A stretch of DNA of 64,000 nucleotides from Bradyrhizobium sp. 195 (GTDB taxonomy: Bacteria; Pseudomonadota; Alphaproteobacteria; Rhizobiales; Xanthobacteraceae), in NCBI RefSeq assembly GCF_023101665.1, contig NZ_CP082161.1:3968001-4032000 (forward strand), in the 5' to 3' direction. Below the pieces are notes generated by a model. The model saw only the letters and a list, made by a program, of their open reading frames with translations, made no database searches and was not told the DNA's origin. Made by a program: the position numbers and the translations under genes. Shown piece by piece: positions 36,064-46,684 of this stretch (position 1 is its first letter; the number at the start of each line of letters is the position of its first letter).

Positions 36064-36750
36064 ATGGCCAAGGACACCACCGGCCGCTTGCACGTCCAGG
36101 TCAAGACCGGCGGCAAGCGCAAATTGTCGTCGAAGCTTTGGCTGGAGCGGCAGCTCAACGATCCCTATGTGGTCAAAGCCAAGGCGGCGGGATATCGCTC
36201 GCGCGCGGCGTTCAAGCTGCTCGAGATCGACGACAAGTTTCGGTTTCTGAAGCCCGGCATGGCCGTGGTCGACCTCGGCGCGGCACCCGGCGGCTGGAGC
36301 CAGATCGCTGCCAAGCGCGTCGGCTCCACCGAAGGCAAGGGCAAGGTCGTCGCGATCGATCTGTTGGAAATGCCGGAGATTCCCGGCGTCGAGTTCGCGC
36401 AGCTCGATTTCATGGACAATGACGCGCCCGACAAGCTGACCGCGATGCTGGGCGGCGGCGCCGACATCGTGATGTCCGACATGGCCGCCAACACCACCGG
36501 CCACCGCAAGACCGACCAGCTCCGCATCGTCGGCCTCGTCGAAACCGCGGCCGCCTTTGCCTGCGACGTGCTCAAGCCCGGCGGCACGTTCCTGGCAAAG
36601 ACCTTCCAGAGCGGCGCCGACGCCGATCTGCTCGCCCAGCTCAAGCGCGACTTCGCCACCGTGCGCCACGTCAAACCGGCGGCGAGCCGGCAGGATTCCT
36701 CGGAGCGCTATGTGCTCGCGACTGGGTTTCGGGGCGGGGCGCAGGAGTAG
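36064..36750 (+). CDS. rlmE: 23S rRNA (uridine-2'-O)-methyltransferase RlmE
   Basis: A 228-residue FtsJ-type methyltransferase. The SAM motif is [13 protein letters not shown]. The K-D-K-E tetrad is visible as [28 protein letters not shown] and SSERYV. It methylates U2552 in the A loop of 23S rRNA and helps final large-subunit assembly. It is coupled to ppx with a single-base gap. An N-terminal basic extension ([19 protein letters not shown]) is normal for this family. Confidence 0.95.
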   Translation: MAKDTTGRLHVQVKTGGKRKLSSKLWLERQLNDPYVVKAKAAGYRSRAAFKLLEIDDKFRFLKPGMAVVDLGAAPGGWSQIAAKRVGSTEGKGKVVAIDLLEMPEIPGVEFAQLDFMDNDAPDKLTAMLGGGADIVMSDMAANTTGHRKTDQLRIVGLVETAAAFACDVLKPGGTFLAKTFQSGADADLLAQLKRDFATVRHVKPAASRQDSSERYVLATGFRGGAQE

Positions 36751-36754
36751 CCTC

Positions 36755-36833
36755 CGTCATTGCGAGGAGCGAAGCGACGAAGCAATCCAGAATCCCTCCG
36801 CGGAAAGATTGCTTCGCTGCGCTCGCAATGACG
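36755..36833. repeat. palindromic repeat, family A (copy 3)
   Basis: CGTCATTGCGAGGAGCGAAG... at the left pairs imperfectly with CTTCGCTGCGCTCGCAATGACG at the right. It fills the gap between the convergent rlmE and exporter genes. Confidence 0.85.
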
Positions 36834-36841
36834 AGGAGAGT

Positions 36842-38332
36842 CTACCCCAGCCGCTGATCCCGCACGTCCTGCGTATCCTCGCTCGCCGCCTTGACCGCCG
36901 CCTTCTCAGCACCCTTGCCGGCGCCCTTGCGGCTCGCGATCTCCACGGCCTTGCGGCCGGAGATCTCGTGGCCGGCGTCAGCGGGCATCTGCCAGAAGAA
37001 CCAGCTCGACGCCGCCGAGGTCAGCGCGATCACGACAAAGGCCGGCGCGAACACGGTGGCGTCGATCTCGCCGACATGGTTGAACCACATCGTCGTTTCC
37101 ACGCAGGCCGCGCCGACCGCGACGCCGGCCGAGACCGCCAATTGCTGGTTAACGCTGACGAGCGTCGTGGCACGGCTCATCTGCGCGGTTTCGACGTCGG
37201 CATAGGCGACCGTGTTGATCGCGGTGAATTCCAGCGAGCGGAAGAAGCCACCGACCACCAGGATGACCATGATGATGAGCAGCGGCGTCGTCACCGTGAA
37301 CAGCGCGCAGACGGCGAGGAAGAACGCGCTGACGATCGCGTTCACCGTCATCAGATTGCGGAAGCCGAAGGTGCGGATGAGGCGTGCCGCCAGCGTCTTC
37401 ATGCCCATGGCGCCGAGCGAGGAGGAGAAGGTGACGAGGCCGGAATGGAACGGCGACAGCCCGAAGCCGATCTGCATCAACAGGGGAAGCAGGAACGGCA
37501 GCGCGCCGATGCCGAGCCGGAACATGAAGCCGCCGAACACGGCCGCGCGCAGTGTCGGCAGCTTCAGGAGCGAGAAGTCGAGCACCGGCGAGCCCGTGCG
37601 CCGGGCGTGCAGGACATATAGTGTCATCGAGATCGCGCCACCCACGACCAGGGCGGCGACGGTGCTCCACGGCAGCAGGTTCAGTCCGGCAACAGAGAGC
37701 CCGAACGCGATGCCGGCAAGCCCGATACCCGCGAGCACCATGCCGTAGAGATCGAACGGCTCCTGCGTCTCGCTCTTGATGGGATCGATGAAGCGCAGCG
37801 CCATGAAGATGCCGAGCAGCCCGATCGGGATGTTGATCAGGAAGATCCAGTGCCAGGAGGCGTAAGTGGTGATGAAGCCGCCGAGCGGCGGGCCGATCAC
37901 CGGGCCGATCAGGGCCGGGACCGTCACCCACGCCATGGCGTTGACGAGCGCGCTCTTGTCGACCGAGCGCAGCAGCACGAGGCGGCCGACCGGCGTCATC
38001 ATCGCTCCGCCCATGCCCTGCAGGATGCGCGCGAACACGAAATCGGTGACCGAGGACGATAGCGCGCAGCCGACCGAGCCGACCATGAACACGCCCACCG
38101 CGATCGCGAACACCATCCGCGCGCCGAACCGGTCGGCGGTCCAGCCGCTCGCCGGGATGAACACCGCGAGCGACAGCAGGTAGGAGGTGATCGCGAGCTT
38201 GAGCGTCAGCGGACTTGTGCCGATGTCAGCCGCGATCGCCGGCAGCGAGGTGGCGATCACCGTCGAGTCCATGTTCTCCATGAAGAGAGCAGTGGCCACG
38301 ATCAGCGGAATGACGCGTTGCTTGTCGACCAT
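36842..38332 (-). CDS. DHA2-family MFS drug exporter
   Basis: About 496 residues with 14 hydrophobic helices, the DHA2 count. Motif A-like ADRFGARMVF follows helix 2, and motif C GPVIGPPLGGFI in helix 5 marks antiporters. The first helix has MDSTVIATSLPAIA, the classic DHA2 MENMDSTIV segment. It exports drugs or lipophilic compounds by proton antiport. The C-terminal tail is a lysine/alanine-rich cytoplasmic stretch. The start at ATG 38332 is the natural position before helix 1, but its ribosome site is weak. Confidence 0.92.
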   Translation of the reverse strand: MVDKQRVIPLIVATALFMENMDSTVIATSLPAIAADIGTSPLTLKLAITSYLLSLAVFIPASGWTADRFGARMVFAIAVGVFMVGSVGCALSSSVTDFVFARILQGMGGAMMTPVGRLVLLRSVDKSALVNAMAWVTVPALIGPVIGPPLGGFITTYASWHWIFLINIPIGLLGIFMALRFIDPIKSETQEPFDLYGMVLAGIGLAGIAFGLSVAGLNLLPWSTVAALVVGGAISMTLYVLHARRTGSPVLDFSLLKLPTLRAAVFGGFMFRLGIGALPFLLPLLMQIGFGLSPFHSGLVTFSSSLGAMGMKTLAARLIRTFGFRNLMTVNAIVSAFFLAVCALFTVTTPLLIIMVILVVGGFFRSLEFTAINTVAYADVETAQMSRATTLVSVNQQLAVSAGVAVGAACVETTMWFNHVGEIDATVFAPAFVVIALTSAASSWFFWQMPADAGHEISGRKAVEIASRKGAGKGAEKAAVKAASEDTQDVRDQRLG

Positions 38333-38454
38333 GACGGATTGGTAATGAAAATCGGAAGGAAGGGCTGTTTGCGGCTTATCACCGCCGGCTGCCTGCGACC
38401 ATTGCGGATCGACGCATAGCACCTAAATCCTGCGTAACAGGGGTGCCCTCTCTT

Positions 38455-38499
38455 CCGTCATTCCGGGGCGGGCCCCTTGGCGCGAACCCGGAATGACGG
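38455..38499. repeat. short palindromic repeat, family F
   Basis: CCGTCATTCCGGG and CCCGGAATGACGG style arms (CCGTCATTCCGGGGC / GAACCCGGAATGACGG) form a hairpin between the divergent exporter and guaB genes. Confidence 0.8.
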
Positions 38500-38540
38500 C
38501 GGGTTGGCCGCGCAGGGCTATCCCCGCCGAATTTGCGTAA

Positions 38541-40211
<1,671 letters not shown>

Positions 40212-40269
40212 GCGCTCCCTTTGGCTCGCGCGAGCGCGTGGATTTTGGCGCGCTTGCCTCAACGACGGT

Positions 40270-40374
40270 GTCATGCCCCGGCTTGACCGGGGCCATCCAA
40301 TACGCCGCAGCCTCTCGGCTCAATCACGACTGTCTCCGGAATACTGGATCGCCCGATCAAGTCGGGCGATGACA
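40270..40374. repeat. palindromic repeat, family B (copy 2)
   Basis: GTCATGCCCCGGCTTGACCG at the left and GATCAAGTCGGGCGATGAC at the right, with GAATACTGGATCGCCC inside. It is followed 32 bases later by a family A copy, so two families sit in tandem in one gap. Confidence 0.85.
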
Positions 40375-40406
40375 GCGAGTTTGTGGTTGCTTCGTGCCAC
40401 AAGCTC

Positions 40407-40490
40407 GTCATTGCGAGGAGCTCTTGCGACGAAGCAATCCAGTCCTTTTGTATTGACGCGGCTGGATTGCTTCGCTTCGCTCGCAATGAC
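40407..40490. repeat. palindromic repeat, family A (copy 4)
   Basis: CGTCATTGCGAGGAGC and CTTCGCTCGCAATGAC arms with GAAGCAATCCAG / CTGGATTGCTTC inside. It ends 18 bases before the start of the oxidoreductase gene, close to its ribosome site. Confidence 0.85.
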
Positions 40491-40508
40491 AGAAAAGTGG
40501 AGGAAGCC

Positions 40509-41531
40509 ATGTCCCAAGCAAAACGCATCGTTCTCGCCGCGCGTCCCGTCGGCGAACCCAAGCCATCTGATTTCCGCATCGAGGAATTCGCTGTCCCGAC
40601 GCCTGCGGCGGGTGAAGTCCTGCTGCGCACGATCTGGCTGTCGCTCGATCCCTATATGCGCGGGCGCATGAGCGATGGTCCGTCCTATGCAGCTCCGGTG
40701 CCGATCGGCGGGGTGATGGAGGGCGAGGCGGTCAGCGAGGTCGCGGCGTCCAACAATCCCAGCTTCGCCAAAGGCGACATCGTGCGCATCCGTTCCGGCT
40801 GGCAGACGCACGCGATCTCCAATGGCAATGGCCTGATCAAGGTCGATCCGAAGCTCGGTCCGATCTCAACTTCGGTCGGCGTGCTCGGCATGCCCGGCAT
40901 GACCGCGTACACGGGCCTGCTCGACATCGGCAAGCCGCAAGCAGGCGAGACCGTCGTCGTTGCCGGCGCCTCCGGCGCGGTCGGCTCGGCCGTCGGCCAG
41001 ATCGCCAAGATCAAGGGCGCACGTGCAGTTGGAATCGCCGGCGGCAAGGACAAGTGCGACTACGTGGTGAGGGAGCTCGGCTTCGATGCCTGCATCGATC
41101 ACCGCGATCCGGATCTCGCCGCCAAGCTGAAGGATGCCTGCCCCAAGGGGATCGACGTCTATTTCGAGAATGTCGGCGGCGCCGTGTTCGAGGCGGTGTT
41201 CCCGCTGCTCAACCCGTTTGCCCGCGTGCCGGTCTGCGGCCTGATCGCGCACTACAACGACACTGAGGCCAAGCCGCCGAAATGGGCCGCCAGCATGATG
41301 CGCGCGACGCTGACCAAGCGGCTGACCTTCCGCGGCTTCATCGTCTCCGACTTCGCCGCGCGCCATGGCGACTTCCTGCGCGACATGTCCACCTGGGTTC
41401 GCGACGGCAAGGTCAAGTACAAGGAGTTCGTCACCGAGGGCCTGGAGAGCGCCCCCGGCGCCTTCATGGGGCTGCTGAAGGGCGCCAATTTCGGCAAGCA
41501 GCTGGTCCGGGTCGGGCCGGATAAGGCCTGA
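40509..41531 (+). CDS. NADP-dependent MDR-family oxidoreductase (alkenal/prostaglandin reductase type)
   Basis: A 340-residue zinc-independent medium-chain reductase. It has the LSLDPYMRGRMS segment, the nucleotide-binding VVAGASGAVGSAVGQIAKIKGAR and the FENVGGAVFEAV motif of the leukotriene B4 12-hydroxydehydrogenase/CurA group. It would reduce alpha,beta-unsaturated carbonyls with NADPH. GGAGG sits before ATG 40509; an upstream ATG merely translates the palindrome. Monocistronic. Confidence 0.92.
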   Translation: MSQAKRIVLAARPVGEPKPSDFRIEEFAVPTPAAGEVLLRTIWLSLDPYMRGRMSDGPSYAAPVPIGGVMEGEAVSEVAASNNPSFAKGDIVRIRSGWQTHAISNGNGLIKVDPKLGPISTSVGVLGMPGMTAYTGLLDIGKPQAGETVVVAGASGAVGSAVGQIAKIKGARAVGIAGGKDKCDYVVRELGFDACIDHRDPDLAAKLKDACPKGIDVYFENVGGAVFEAVFPLLNPFARVPVCGLIAHYNDTEAKPPKWAASMMRATLTKRLTFRGFIVSDFAARHGDFLRDMSTWVRDGKVKYKEFVTEGLESAPGAFMGLLKGANFGKQLVRVGPDKA

Positions 41532-41685
41532 CCCCGCCGCGTCCGCCTCCAAGGGAGGGGACGGTATGGATAACAAAGAGTGACCGATCGGCCACACCTG
41601 TTCCGCAAAAGCCGCAGGTGTGACCGTCGGTTCATTGACCGCAAGGCGAAGACGTTGAATCATCGCGCATATTTTGGGTGTTGCG

Positions 41686-41985
41686 ATGTTAGAGATCAGT
41701 GTTTTCTGCGTTATCCTGCTTGCTGCCGGCTATTGGGTGGCGATGTTCGTCATGGGCCGCCACGACGACGTCATTCACGGCAAGTTCGTCCGCTCCGAGG
41801 AGGACGGCGATTTTGCGCGACCCGCGATGCCGGCGCCGCCGCCGCCGTTCCCGAAGCGTCCGGTCAAGGCCGCGCAGCCTGCCAAGCGGGCCATTGCCAA
41901 TGATCTGGCGGCCAAGCCGGTGAACAGCGAGGCGCTGCAATCCTTGCTCGCCGCAATCCAGCAGGACCTCAAGAGCGTCGCTTGA
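41686..41985 (+). CDS. small membrane-anchored hypothetical protein
   Basis: A 99-residue protein with one N-terminal helix (ISVFCVILLAAGYWVAMFVM), a short charged segment, a proline-rich linker (PAMPAPPPPFPKRP) and an alanine/lysine-rich tail ending in a short helix. The topology suggests a single-pass protein with a cytoplasmic tail. Family not recognised. It is convergent with the metallophosphoesterase gene, with about 13 bases between stops. Confidence 0.6.
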   Translation: MLEISVFCVILLAAGYWVAMFVMGRHDDVIHGKFVRSEEDGDFARPAMPAPPPPFPKRPVKAAQPAKRAIANDLAAKPVNSEALQSLLAAIQQDLKSVA

Positions 41986-41998
41986 GCGGCCAAGCGCG

Positions 41999-42841
41999 TT
42001 AGTGCTCGCCGCCCATCTGGGCGAGGAGTTCCTCGACGTCGACATCGACCTGGCCCGCGGCCCTGACGTGGCGGACCTCGAAGCTGTCGGGTCGGAAGCT
42101 ATACTCGACCAGGCCGACTTCCTTGATCGCGATCCGCTCCTGGCGCTGATCGTTGATGACGAAGCCGGCCGATGGCGCCCAGACATGGCGGGTGCGGCGA
42201 TAGCTGAAATCGCGCCGCTGGTGCACGTGGCCGCTGGCGATGAGGCGCAGATCGACGCGCTCGAACATCTCGATCAGCCGGGCCCGTGCCGGCTGCGGCA
42301 CGTAGCGGATCGAGGTCTCCGGCGTTTCAGGATCGTCGGGCAGGTTGAGAAACACAGGTTTGTGCAGGAACAGCGCGACCGGCCTGCCGTTCGTATGCGC
42401 GATCTCGGACGCCAGCCAGTCGAACTGCTCGGCCTCGAAGGCGAGCCCCGAATTCATCACCAGGGAATTGAGTCCGATGAAGCGCCAGCCTGCGGCCTCG
42501 AACGCCCAATGGTCTTCGCCGATGATGTCGCAGAATTGCCGGCGGTGCGCTTCGCTGACCGGCGGCTTTGGTGCCGGCCCGATCGCGGTCGGATTATCGC
42601 CGATATCGTGGTTGCCGGGAAGGTAACGGCACGCGACGGGCAGAGCGTCGTGCAGGCCTTTTGCAAAGACGACGTCATCGCGGCCGGTCGGCCCGTCGAA
42701 GGAGACGTCGCCGCTATTGATGACGAGGTCGGGCCTGTCAGCGTCGATGTGCTCGCAAACGCGATGGAAGTTGGCGACCAGGCCGGGGAAGCGCCGGCCG
42801 AGGTGGGTGTCGGAAATCTGCGTCAGACGAAATTCGGACAT
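41999..42841 (-). CDS. calcineurin-like metallophosphoesterase
   Basis: A 280-residue protein with the complete motif series: ISDTHLG, INSGDVSFDG, YLPGNHDIGD and IASGHVHQRRD, which bind the two-metal centre. This arrangement resembles the CpdA/class III cyclic nucleotide phosphodiesterase group, though other phosphoesters are possible. Cytoplasmic, no signal peptide. The start has no alternative nearby. Confidence 0.9.
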   Translation of the reverse strand: MSEFRLTQISDTHLGRRFPGLVANFHRVCEHIDADRPDLVINSGDVSFDGPTGRDDVVFAKGLHDALPVACRYLPGNHDIGDNPTAIGPAPKPPVSEAHRRQFCDIIGEDHWAFEAAGWRFIGLNSLVMNSGLAFEAEQFDWLASEIAHTNGRPVALFLHKPVFLNLPDDPETPETSIRYVPQPARARLIEMFERVDLRLIASGHVHQRRDFSYRRTRHVWAPSAGFVINDQRQERIAIKEVGLVEYSFRPDSFEVRHVRAAGQVDVDVEELLAQMGGEH

Positions 42842-42910
42842 GCGATCATCGTATCAATTGTCGCGCGTCGGAACGATGACGGCGCCGGCATGGATCGCAA
42901 CGAACAAAGT

Positions 42911-43525
42911 TTAAAGCACGCGGTAGCGGATCGTGTAGGCGTCCTGCGGCGCCACGGGTCCGGCGAGCGGCGAGGCGATGCGGTCGGCGAGGTGCCAGGG
43001 ACCGAACTGCTCGGAGCGATGCGGCTCGGCAGGCAGACGGAGACGGAACTCGAAAATGCCCTTGCCGGGCAGGTTCACGACCAGCACGCGGTCCGCGGTG
43101 CGGTGGTTGAGCGCGACCGCGCCGCGCAGCATCGTACGGCCGTCGGAGAGGTCGCGCACGCCGTCGACCAGCGCCAGCGTCTGGTTTCGGTCGGTGTGCA
43201 ACTCGATCTGGGTGTCGGTCGCCGCCGTCAGCATCTCCCGGGGCATGCGGATCTCGAACTCGACCGCCGGCTTGGACGGGTTGAGGCCGAGATAGGCGAG
43301 GGCGGCGTGACGCATGTCGTAGGCCGCGAAGGCGAACAGGGCGACCGCGGCGAGCGTCGCAACCCCATGCCTCGCAACGTCTCGCCAGGTCCGGTAGCTC
43401 AGGCGGAAGTACACCGTCATCGCCAGCGCGACCGCGAGCGCCATCGCGATACCTGACAGCGCCGACATCAGGATGCCGAGCCGGCCGTCGGCGGATTCGG
43501 TCCAGAGGCTGGTCAGGGTGGTCAT
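42911..43525 (-). CDS. membrane-anchored hypothetical protein
   Basis: A 204-residue protein. Two hydrophobic helices near the N-terminus (ILMSALSGIAMALAVALAMTVYF and GVATLAAVALFAFAAYDM) are followed by a soluble beta-rich domain of about 120 residues (VEFEIRMPREMLTAATDTQIELHT...). The topology places the domain outside the cytoplasm. I do not recognise the family. It lies upstream of the metallophosphoesterase gene on the same strand with a 69-base gap. Confidence 0.65.
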   Translation of the reverse strand: MTTLTSLWTESADGRLGILMSALSGIAMALAVALAMTVYFRLSYRTWRDVARHGVATLAAVALFAFAAYDMRHAALAYLGLNPSKPAVEFEIRMPREMLTAATDTQIELHTDRNQTLALVDGVRDLSDGRTMLRGAVALNHRTADRVLVVNLPGKGIFEFRLRLPAEPHRSEQFGPWHLADRIASPLAGPVAPQDAYTIRYRVL

Positions 43526-43685
43526 GGCGCCATCTCGCCTGGGGACCCCGAAGGGGGCCGAAATCGCTTTAATGATCGGTGGTTGGTCGCAAGACCGGGA
43601 AGGCCGGTTCAACTGGTTGATTGTCAGGACGAGGAGCGGCGGCTAATGGACGGTCCGGCGGCCCCCGCCGGATGGGAAACCTCAG

Positions 43686-44108
43686 ATGTCCGTTCAAATG
43701 GTCTTGCTGCCGGTCTTCGTCCAGATCGGGCTCACCTTCGCGCTTCTGATCGGCATGGTCTTCGCGCGCCGCAAGACGCTGGTCGCGGGCGAGACGAACA
43801 TCCGCGACATTGCGCTCGGCGAGCCGAACTGGCCCAAGGGCGCCACACAAATCGCCAATTGCTACCGCAACCAGTTCGAGCTGCCGGTGCTGTTCTACGT
43901 CCTGATCGCGCTGGCCTTGCCGCTGCGCCGCGCCGATCTCTTCATCGTGCTGATGTCCTGGGTGTTCGTGGTGACGCGCTTTGCCCATGCCGGGGTCTTC
44001 GTCTCCTCGAACGATCTCGGCCGGCGCTCCACGGTCTGGCTCGCCGGCGTGCTCGTGATGCTGGCGATGTGGATCTACTTCGCCCTGAAGCTCTTATTGC
44101 TGATCTAG
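43686..44108 (+). CDS. MAPEG-family membrane protein
   Basis: A 140-residue protein with four hydrophobic segments. The MAPEG signature appears as CYRNQFELPVLFYVLIALAL and then TRFAHAGVFVSSNDLGRR, the region that contacts glutathione in eicosanoid/glutathione membrane enzymes. The bacterial role is usually unknown. Probably monocistronic or co-transcribed with the rRNA methyltransferase gene, 36 bases downstream. Confidence 0.85.
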   Translation: MSVQMVLLPVFVQIGLTFALLIGMVFARRKTLVAGETNIRDIALGEPNWPKGATQIANCYRNQFELPVLFYVLIALALPLRRADLFIVLMSWVFVVTRFAHAGVFVSSNDLGRRSTVWLAGVLVMLAMWIYFALKLLLLI

Positions 44109-44144
44109 GCGCCTGCCCGCCAATGCTGATCTGAAAGATTGAGA

Positions 44145-45443
44145 ATGACCCCCGCTGCCCGGCTGTCCGCAGCCATCGAGCTCATCGACACCATCGAGAA
44201 AGACCGCGTGCCCGCGGCCAAGGCGCTGAAGGAGTGGGGCACCGCGCACCGCTTTGCCGGTTCCGGTGACCGCGCCGCCATCGCCGGCCTCGTCTGGGAC
44301 GTGCTGCGCCGCTACGCCTCGAGCGCGTTCCTGATGGATTCCGACACCGCGCGTGCCAGGCTGATCGGCATGCTCCGGCTCGAGCGCAACATGGACGTGG
44401 CGACGATGGGCGCGTTGTTCGACGGCAGTCGCTTTGCGCCGGCGCCGCTGACGGAGGCCGAGGAGGGCGCGCTCAGTCATCGCTCCCTCGCGGATGCGCC
44501 TGCCGCGATCGCAGGCGACTATCCCGAATGGCTGGATCCGCACCTTGCAAAGGTGTTCGGCGATACCCGCGCGGCGGAAGCGGTCGCGATGGCGAGCCGG
44601 GCGCCGCTCGACCTGCGGGTCAACACGCTAAAATCCAATCGCGACAAGGCAATGCAGTCGCTTGCTCATCTTCATGCGAAACCGACGCCTTGGTCCGCAA
44701 CGGGCCTGCGCATCGAGCTTTCGGCCGATGCGCGCAACCCCGGCATCCAGGCCGAGGAGGATTTCATCAAGGGCGGAATTGAAGTGCAGGATGAGGGATC
44801 GCAGCTTGCGGCCCAATTCACCGCGGCAAAACCCGGCGAGCAGGTGATCGACCTCTGCGCGGGCGCGGGCGGCAAGACGTTGGCGCTCGCCGCCTTGATG
44901 CAGGGCAAGGGCCGGCTGATCGCGACCGACCGCGACAAGCGCCAGCTCGCGCCGATCCACGAACGGCTGTCGCGCGCCGGCGTCCACAATGCCGATGTCC
45001 GCACGCCCAAGGGCGAGGCCGATTCGCTGGCCGACATCCGCGGCACCGCGGACCTCGTCGTGATCGATGCGCCCTGTACGGGAACCGGAACCTGGCGCCG
45101 CAATCCCGACGCCAAATGGCGCATGCGGCCGGGCGCGCTGGAGATCCGCCTGCGCGACCAGGCCGAGGTGCTGGAGCGGGCGGTGCCGCTGGTGAAGCAA
45201 GGCGGCCGCATCGCCTACATCACCTGCTCGGTGCTATCAGAAGAGAACGGCGAGCAGGTGAGGGCCTTCGTCGGCCGCCACCCCGAGTTTTCGGTGGTGC
45301 CGCCCGAGCAGACCGCGAGCGTTCTCTGGGACAAGGCGGAGGATTTTGGGCAGGCCGCGCTGCAGTCGGACGAGGGCTGGCTGTTGACGCCGCGGCGCAC
45401 GGGAACCGACGGGTTCTTCGTCTCGGTGCTGCGGAAGGCGTAA
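44145..45443 (+). CDS. RsmB/NOP-family RNA (cytosine-5)-methyltransferase
   Basis: A 432-residue protein. SAM motif is VIDLCAGAGGKTLALA, the motif IV cysteine lies in DAPCTGTGTWRRNPDAKWR and the catalytic cysteine in ITCSVLSEENGEQV. It methylates C5 of cytosine in rRNA (RsmB-like, position 967) or tRNA. The N-terminal region is short and lacks a full NusB-like domain, unlike E. coli RsmB, so the exact RNA target is uncertain. ATG 44145 chosen. Confidence 0.88.
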   Translation: MTPAARLSAAIELIDTIEKDRVPAAKALKEWGTAHRFAGSGDRAAIAGLVWDVLRRYASSAFLMDSDTARARLIGMLRLERNMDVATMGALFDGSRFAPAPLTEAEEGALSHRSLADAPAAIAGDYPEWLDPHLAKVFGDTRAAEAVAMASRAPLDLRVNTLKSNRDKAMQSLAHLHAKPTPWSATGLRIELSADARNPGIQAEEDFIKGGIEVQDEGSQLAAQFTAAKPGEQVIDLCAGAGGKTLALAALMQGKGRLIATDRDKRQLAPIHERLSRAGVHNADVRTPKGEADSLADIRGTADLVVIDAPCTGTGTWRRNPDAKWRMRPGALEIRLRDQAEVLERAVPLVKQGGRIAYITCSVLSEENGEQVRAFVGRHPEFSVVPPEQTASVLWDKAEDFGQAALQSDEGWLLTPRRTGTDGFFVSVLRKA

Positions 45444-45447
45444 GTCT

Positions 45448-45557
45448 GTAGGGCGGATTAGCCGGCGGCTGCGTGAAGCGCAGCAGCTGGCGTAATCCGC
45501 CGTTTCTCTCTCCGGCGCGGCAGGCGTGGCGGATTACGCTGCGCTAATCCGCCCTAC
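45448..45557. repeat. palindromic repeat, family G
   Basis: GTAGGGCGGATTAGC and GCTAATCCGCCCTAC are perfect arms; GGCGTAATCCGCC and GGCGGATTACGC lie inside. It follows the methyltransferase stop directly and precedes a terminator hairpin. Confidence 0.9.
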
Positions 45558-45583
45558 GGACCGCGTTTGACGCCCCCAAAACA

Positions 45584-45620
45584 AAAGCCCCGCGAACCGA
45601 AGCTCGCGGGGCTTTCTTTT
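45584..45620. terminator. bidirectional intrinsic terminator
   Basis: A 12-bp perfect stem, AAAGCCCCGCGA / TCGCGGGGCTTT, with an 8-base loop, followed by CTTTTT on the plus strand and TTTTGTTTT on the minus strand. It can stop transcription of the methyltransferase gene from the left and of the cold-shock gene from the right. Confidence 0.9.
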
Positions 45621-45666
45621 TCTAACGTTCTGCCGGTACGTCCGTGGTCAGAACGCTGCGCGGGCG

Positions 45667-45876
45667 TTAGCCGACGCGGAGATTGTCAGCCGACGACTTG
45701 CCGCTGCGACGATCGGCGACGATGTCGAACGAGACCTTCTGACCCTCGTTGAGGGAGGAGAGGCCAGCGCGCTCGACGGCGCTGATGTGCACGAACACGT
45801 CCTTCTGGCCGTCGTCCGGCTGGATGAAACCATAACCCTTTTGGGTGTTGAACCACTTCACGGTGCCCATAGCCAT
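45667..45876 (-). CDS. cold-shock domain protein
   Basis: A 69-residue CSD protein with RNP1 KGYGFIQP and RNP2 VFVHISAV. The preceding GTVKWFNTQ is canonical. It binds single-stranded RNA/DNA and acts as an RNA chaperone. It is preceded by a consensus-like promoter and a leader of about 158 bases, similar in size to cspA leaders whose folding regulates expression. AAGGAA is spaced correctly before the ATG. The gene ends at a strong terminator. Confidence 0.96.
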   Translation of the reverse strand: MAMGTVKWFNTQKGYGFIQPDDGQKDVFVHISAVERAGLSSLNEGQKVSFDIVADRRSGKSSADNLRVG

Positions 45877-46041
45877 GGGAATTTCCTTCAGTTAGTTAGA
45901 GAGAGTACGCACGTGGACCGGTACGCAGCATTGCGCCCATAGCCCTGTTCAGTCGATGTTTGGAGAAGTCATCTGAAGCGTGCGCGCCCGTCAGCAACGA
46001 AGCGAAGCGGCCCAGTCGTTCGGCCAAGTATCGATGATCAC

Positions 46042-46070
46042 AATATAGCGAGAATTTGGGGCCAGTTCAA
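46042..46070 (-). promoter_or_regulatory. sigma-70-like promoter of the cold-shock gene
   Basis: On the minus strand, TTGAAC (46070-46065) and TATATT (46047-46042) are separated by exactly 17 bases. Start of transcription near 46034 would give a leader of about 158 bases before the cold-shock gene. Confidence 0.7.
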
Positions 46071-46142
46071 GGCACCACCCGTGGCCCGGGACCTCACGCG
46101 ACTTTTCTATTTTGCGGTGCAAAGTGAGCGCCCGGATGCATG

Positions 46143-46475
46143 TCAGTCCACGATGAAGAGCGTGGCGCCGGTCGCGGTCGAGGACCGGTGCGCGGGGTCG
46201 CCGAAATCCGAGACCTGGTAGCTCATGCCCGCCGTGAGCTTGAATTTGCGCCCGTCACGCAGCTCGCTGTCGAGCTCGCCCTTCAGCACGTAGAGCACGT
46301 GGCCGCGATCGCACCAATGGTCGGCCCGGTAGCCCGGCGAATACTCCACCATCCGCACCCGGAGATCGCCGATATTGAGCGTGCGCCAAAACGCCTGCCC
46401 GCTCTCACCGGGATGCGTGGTCGCCTCGACCTTGCTCCAGTCGGTGACGGTGAAGGGGGAGGTGGGGAGTTTCAT
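46143..46475 (-). CDS. small cupin-fold protein
   Basis: A 110-residue single-domain cupin. Motif 1 is reduced to YRADHWCDRGHVLYVLKGELD and motif 2 to YQVSDFGDPAHRS. The DHWC...H cluster provides His/Cys metal ligands, as in the small cupin subgroup of similar length. The function is unknown; stress or sensing roles are guesses. It lies upstream of the cold-shock gene on the same strand but is separated by that gene's own promoter. Confidence 0.82.
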   Translation of the reverse strand: MKLPTSPFTVTDWSKVEATTHPGESGQAFWRTLNIGDLRVRMVEYSPGYRADHWCDRGHVLYVLKGELDSELRDGRKFKLTAGMSYQVSDFGDPAHRSSTATGATLFIVD

Positions 46476-46534
46476 GGGGGAGTCCTGGATCAGTGTGGCA
46501 GTGTCGGTTTAGCGCACGCTGCCGCCCCAGTCTC

Positions 46535-46652
46535 CGTCATTGCGAGCGCAGCGACTTGTCCGCCGAAGCCTTGGCGAAGGCGGAAGCAATCCAGTGATGC
46601 ATCCGCGGAAGCAGTCTGGATTGCTTCGTCGCAAGGGCTCCTTGCAATGACG
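46535..46652. repeat. palindromic repeat, family A (copy 5)
   Basis: CGTCATTGCGAGCGCAGCGA at the left and CTTGCAATGACG at the right, with CCTTGGCGAAGG and AAGCAATCCAG / CTGGATTGCTTC inside. It is more degenerate and longer than copy 1. A family B copy follows at 46685. Confidence 0.8.
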
Positions 46653-46684
46653 GCGTAGAGGCAGCGTGCTCTCGCCTCACTCTC

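Noticed and set aside
40383..40508. N-terminal extension of the MDR oxidoreductase
   Set aside because: Lies within palindromic repeat family A; GGAGG before 40509 defines the start.
42002..43456. 484-codon open frame opposite the metallophosphoesterase and membrane protein genes
   Set aside because: Both minus-strand genes have recognisable motifs or topology; this frame spans both plus their gap without any.
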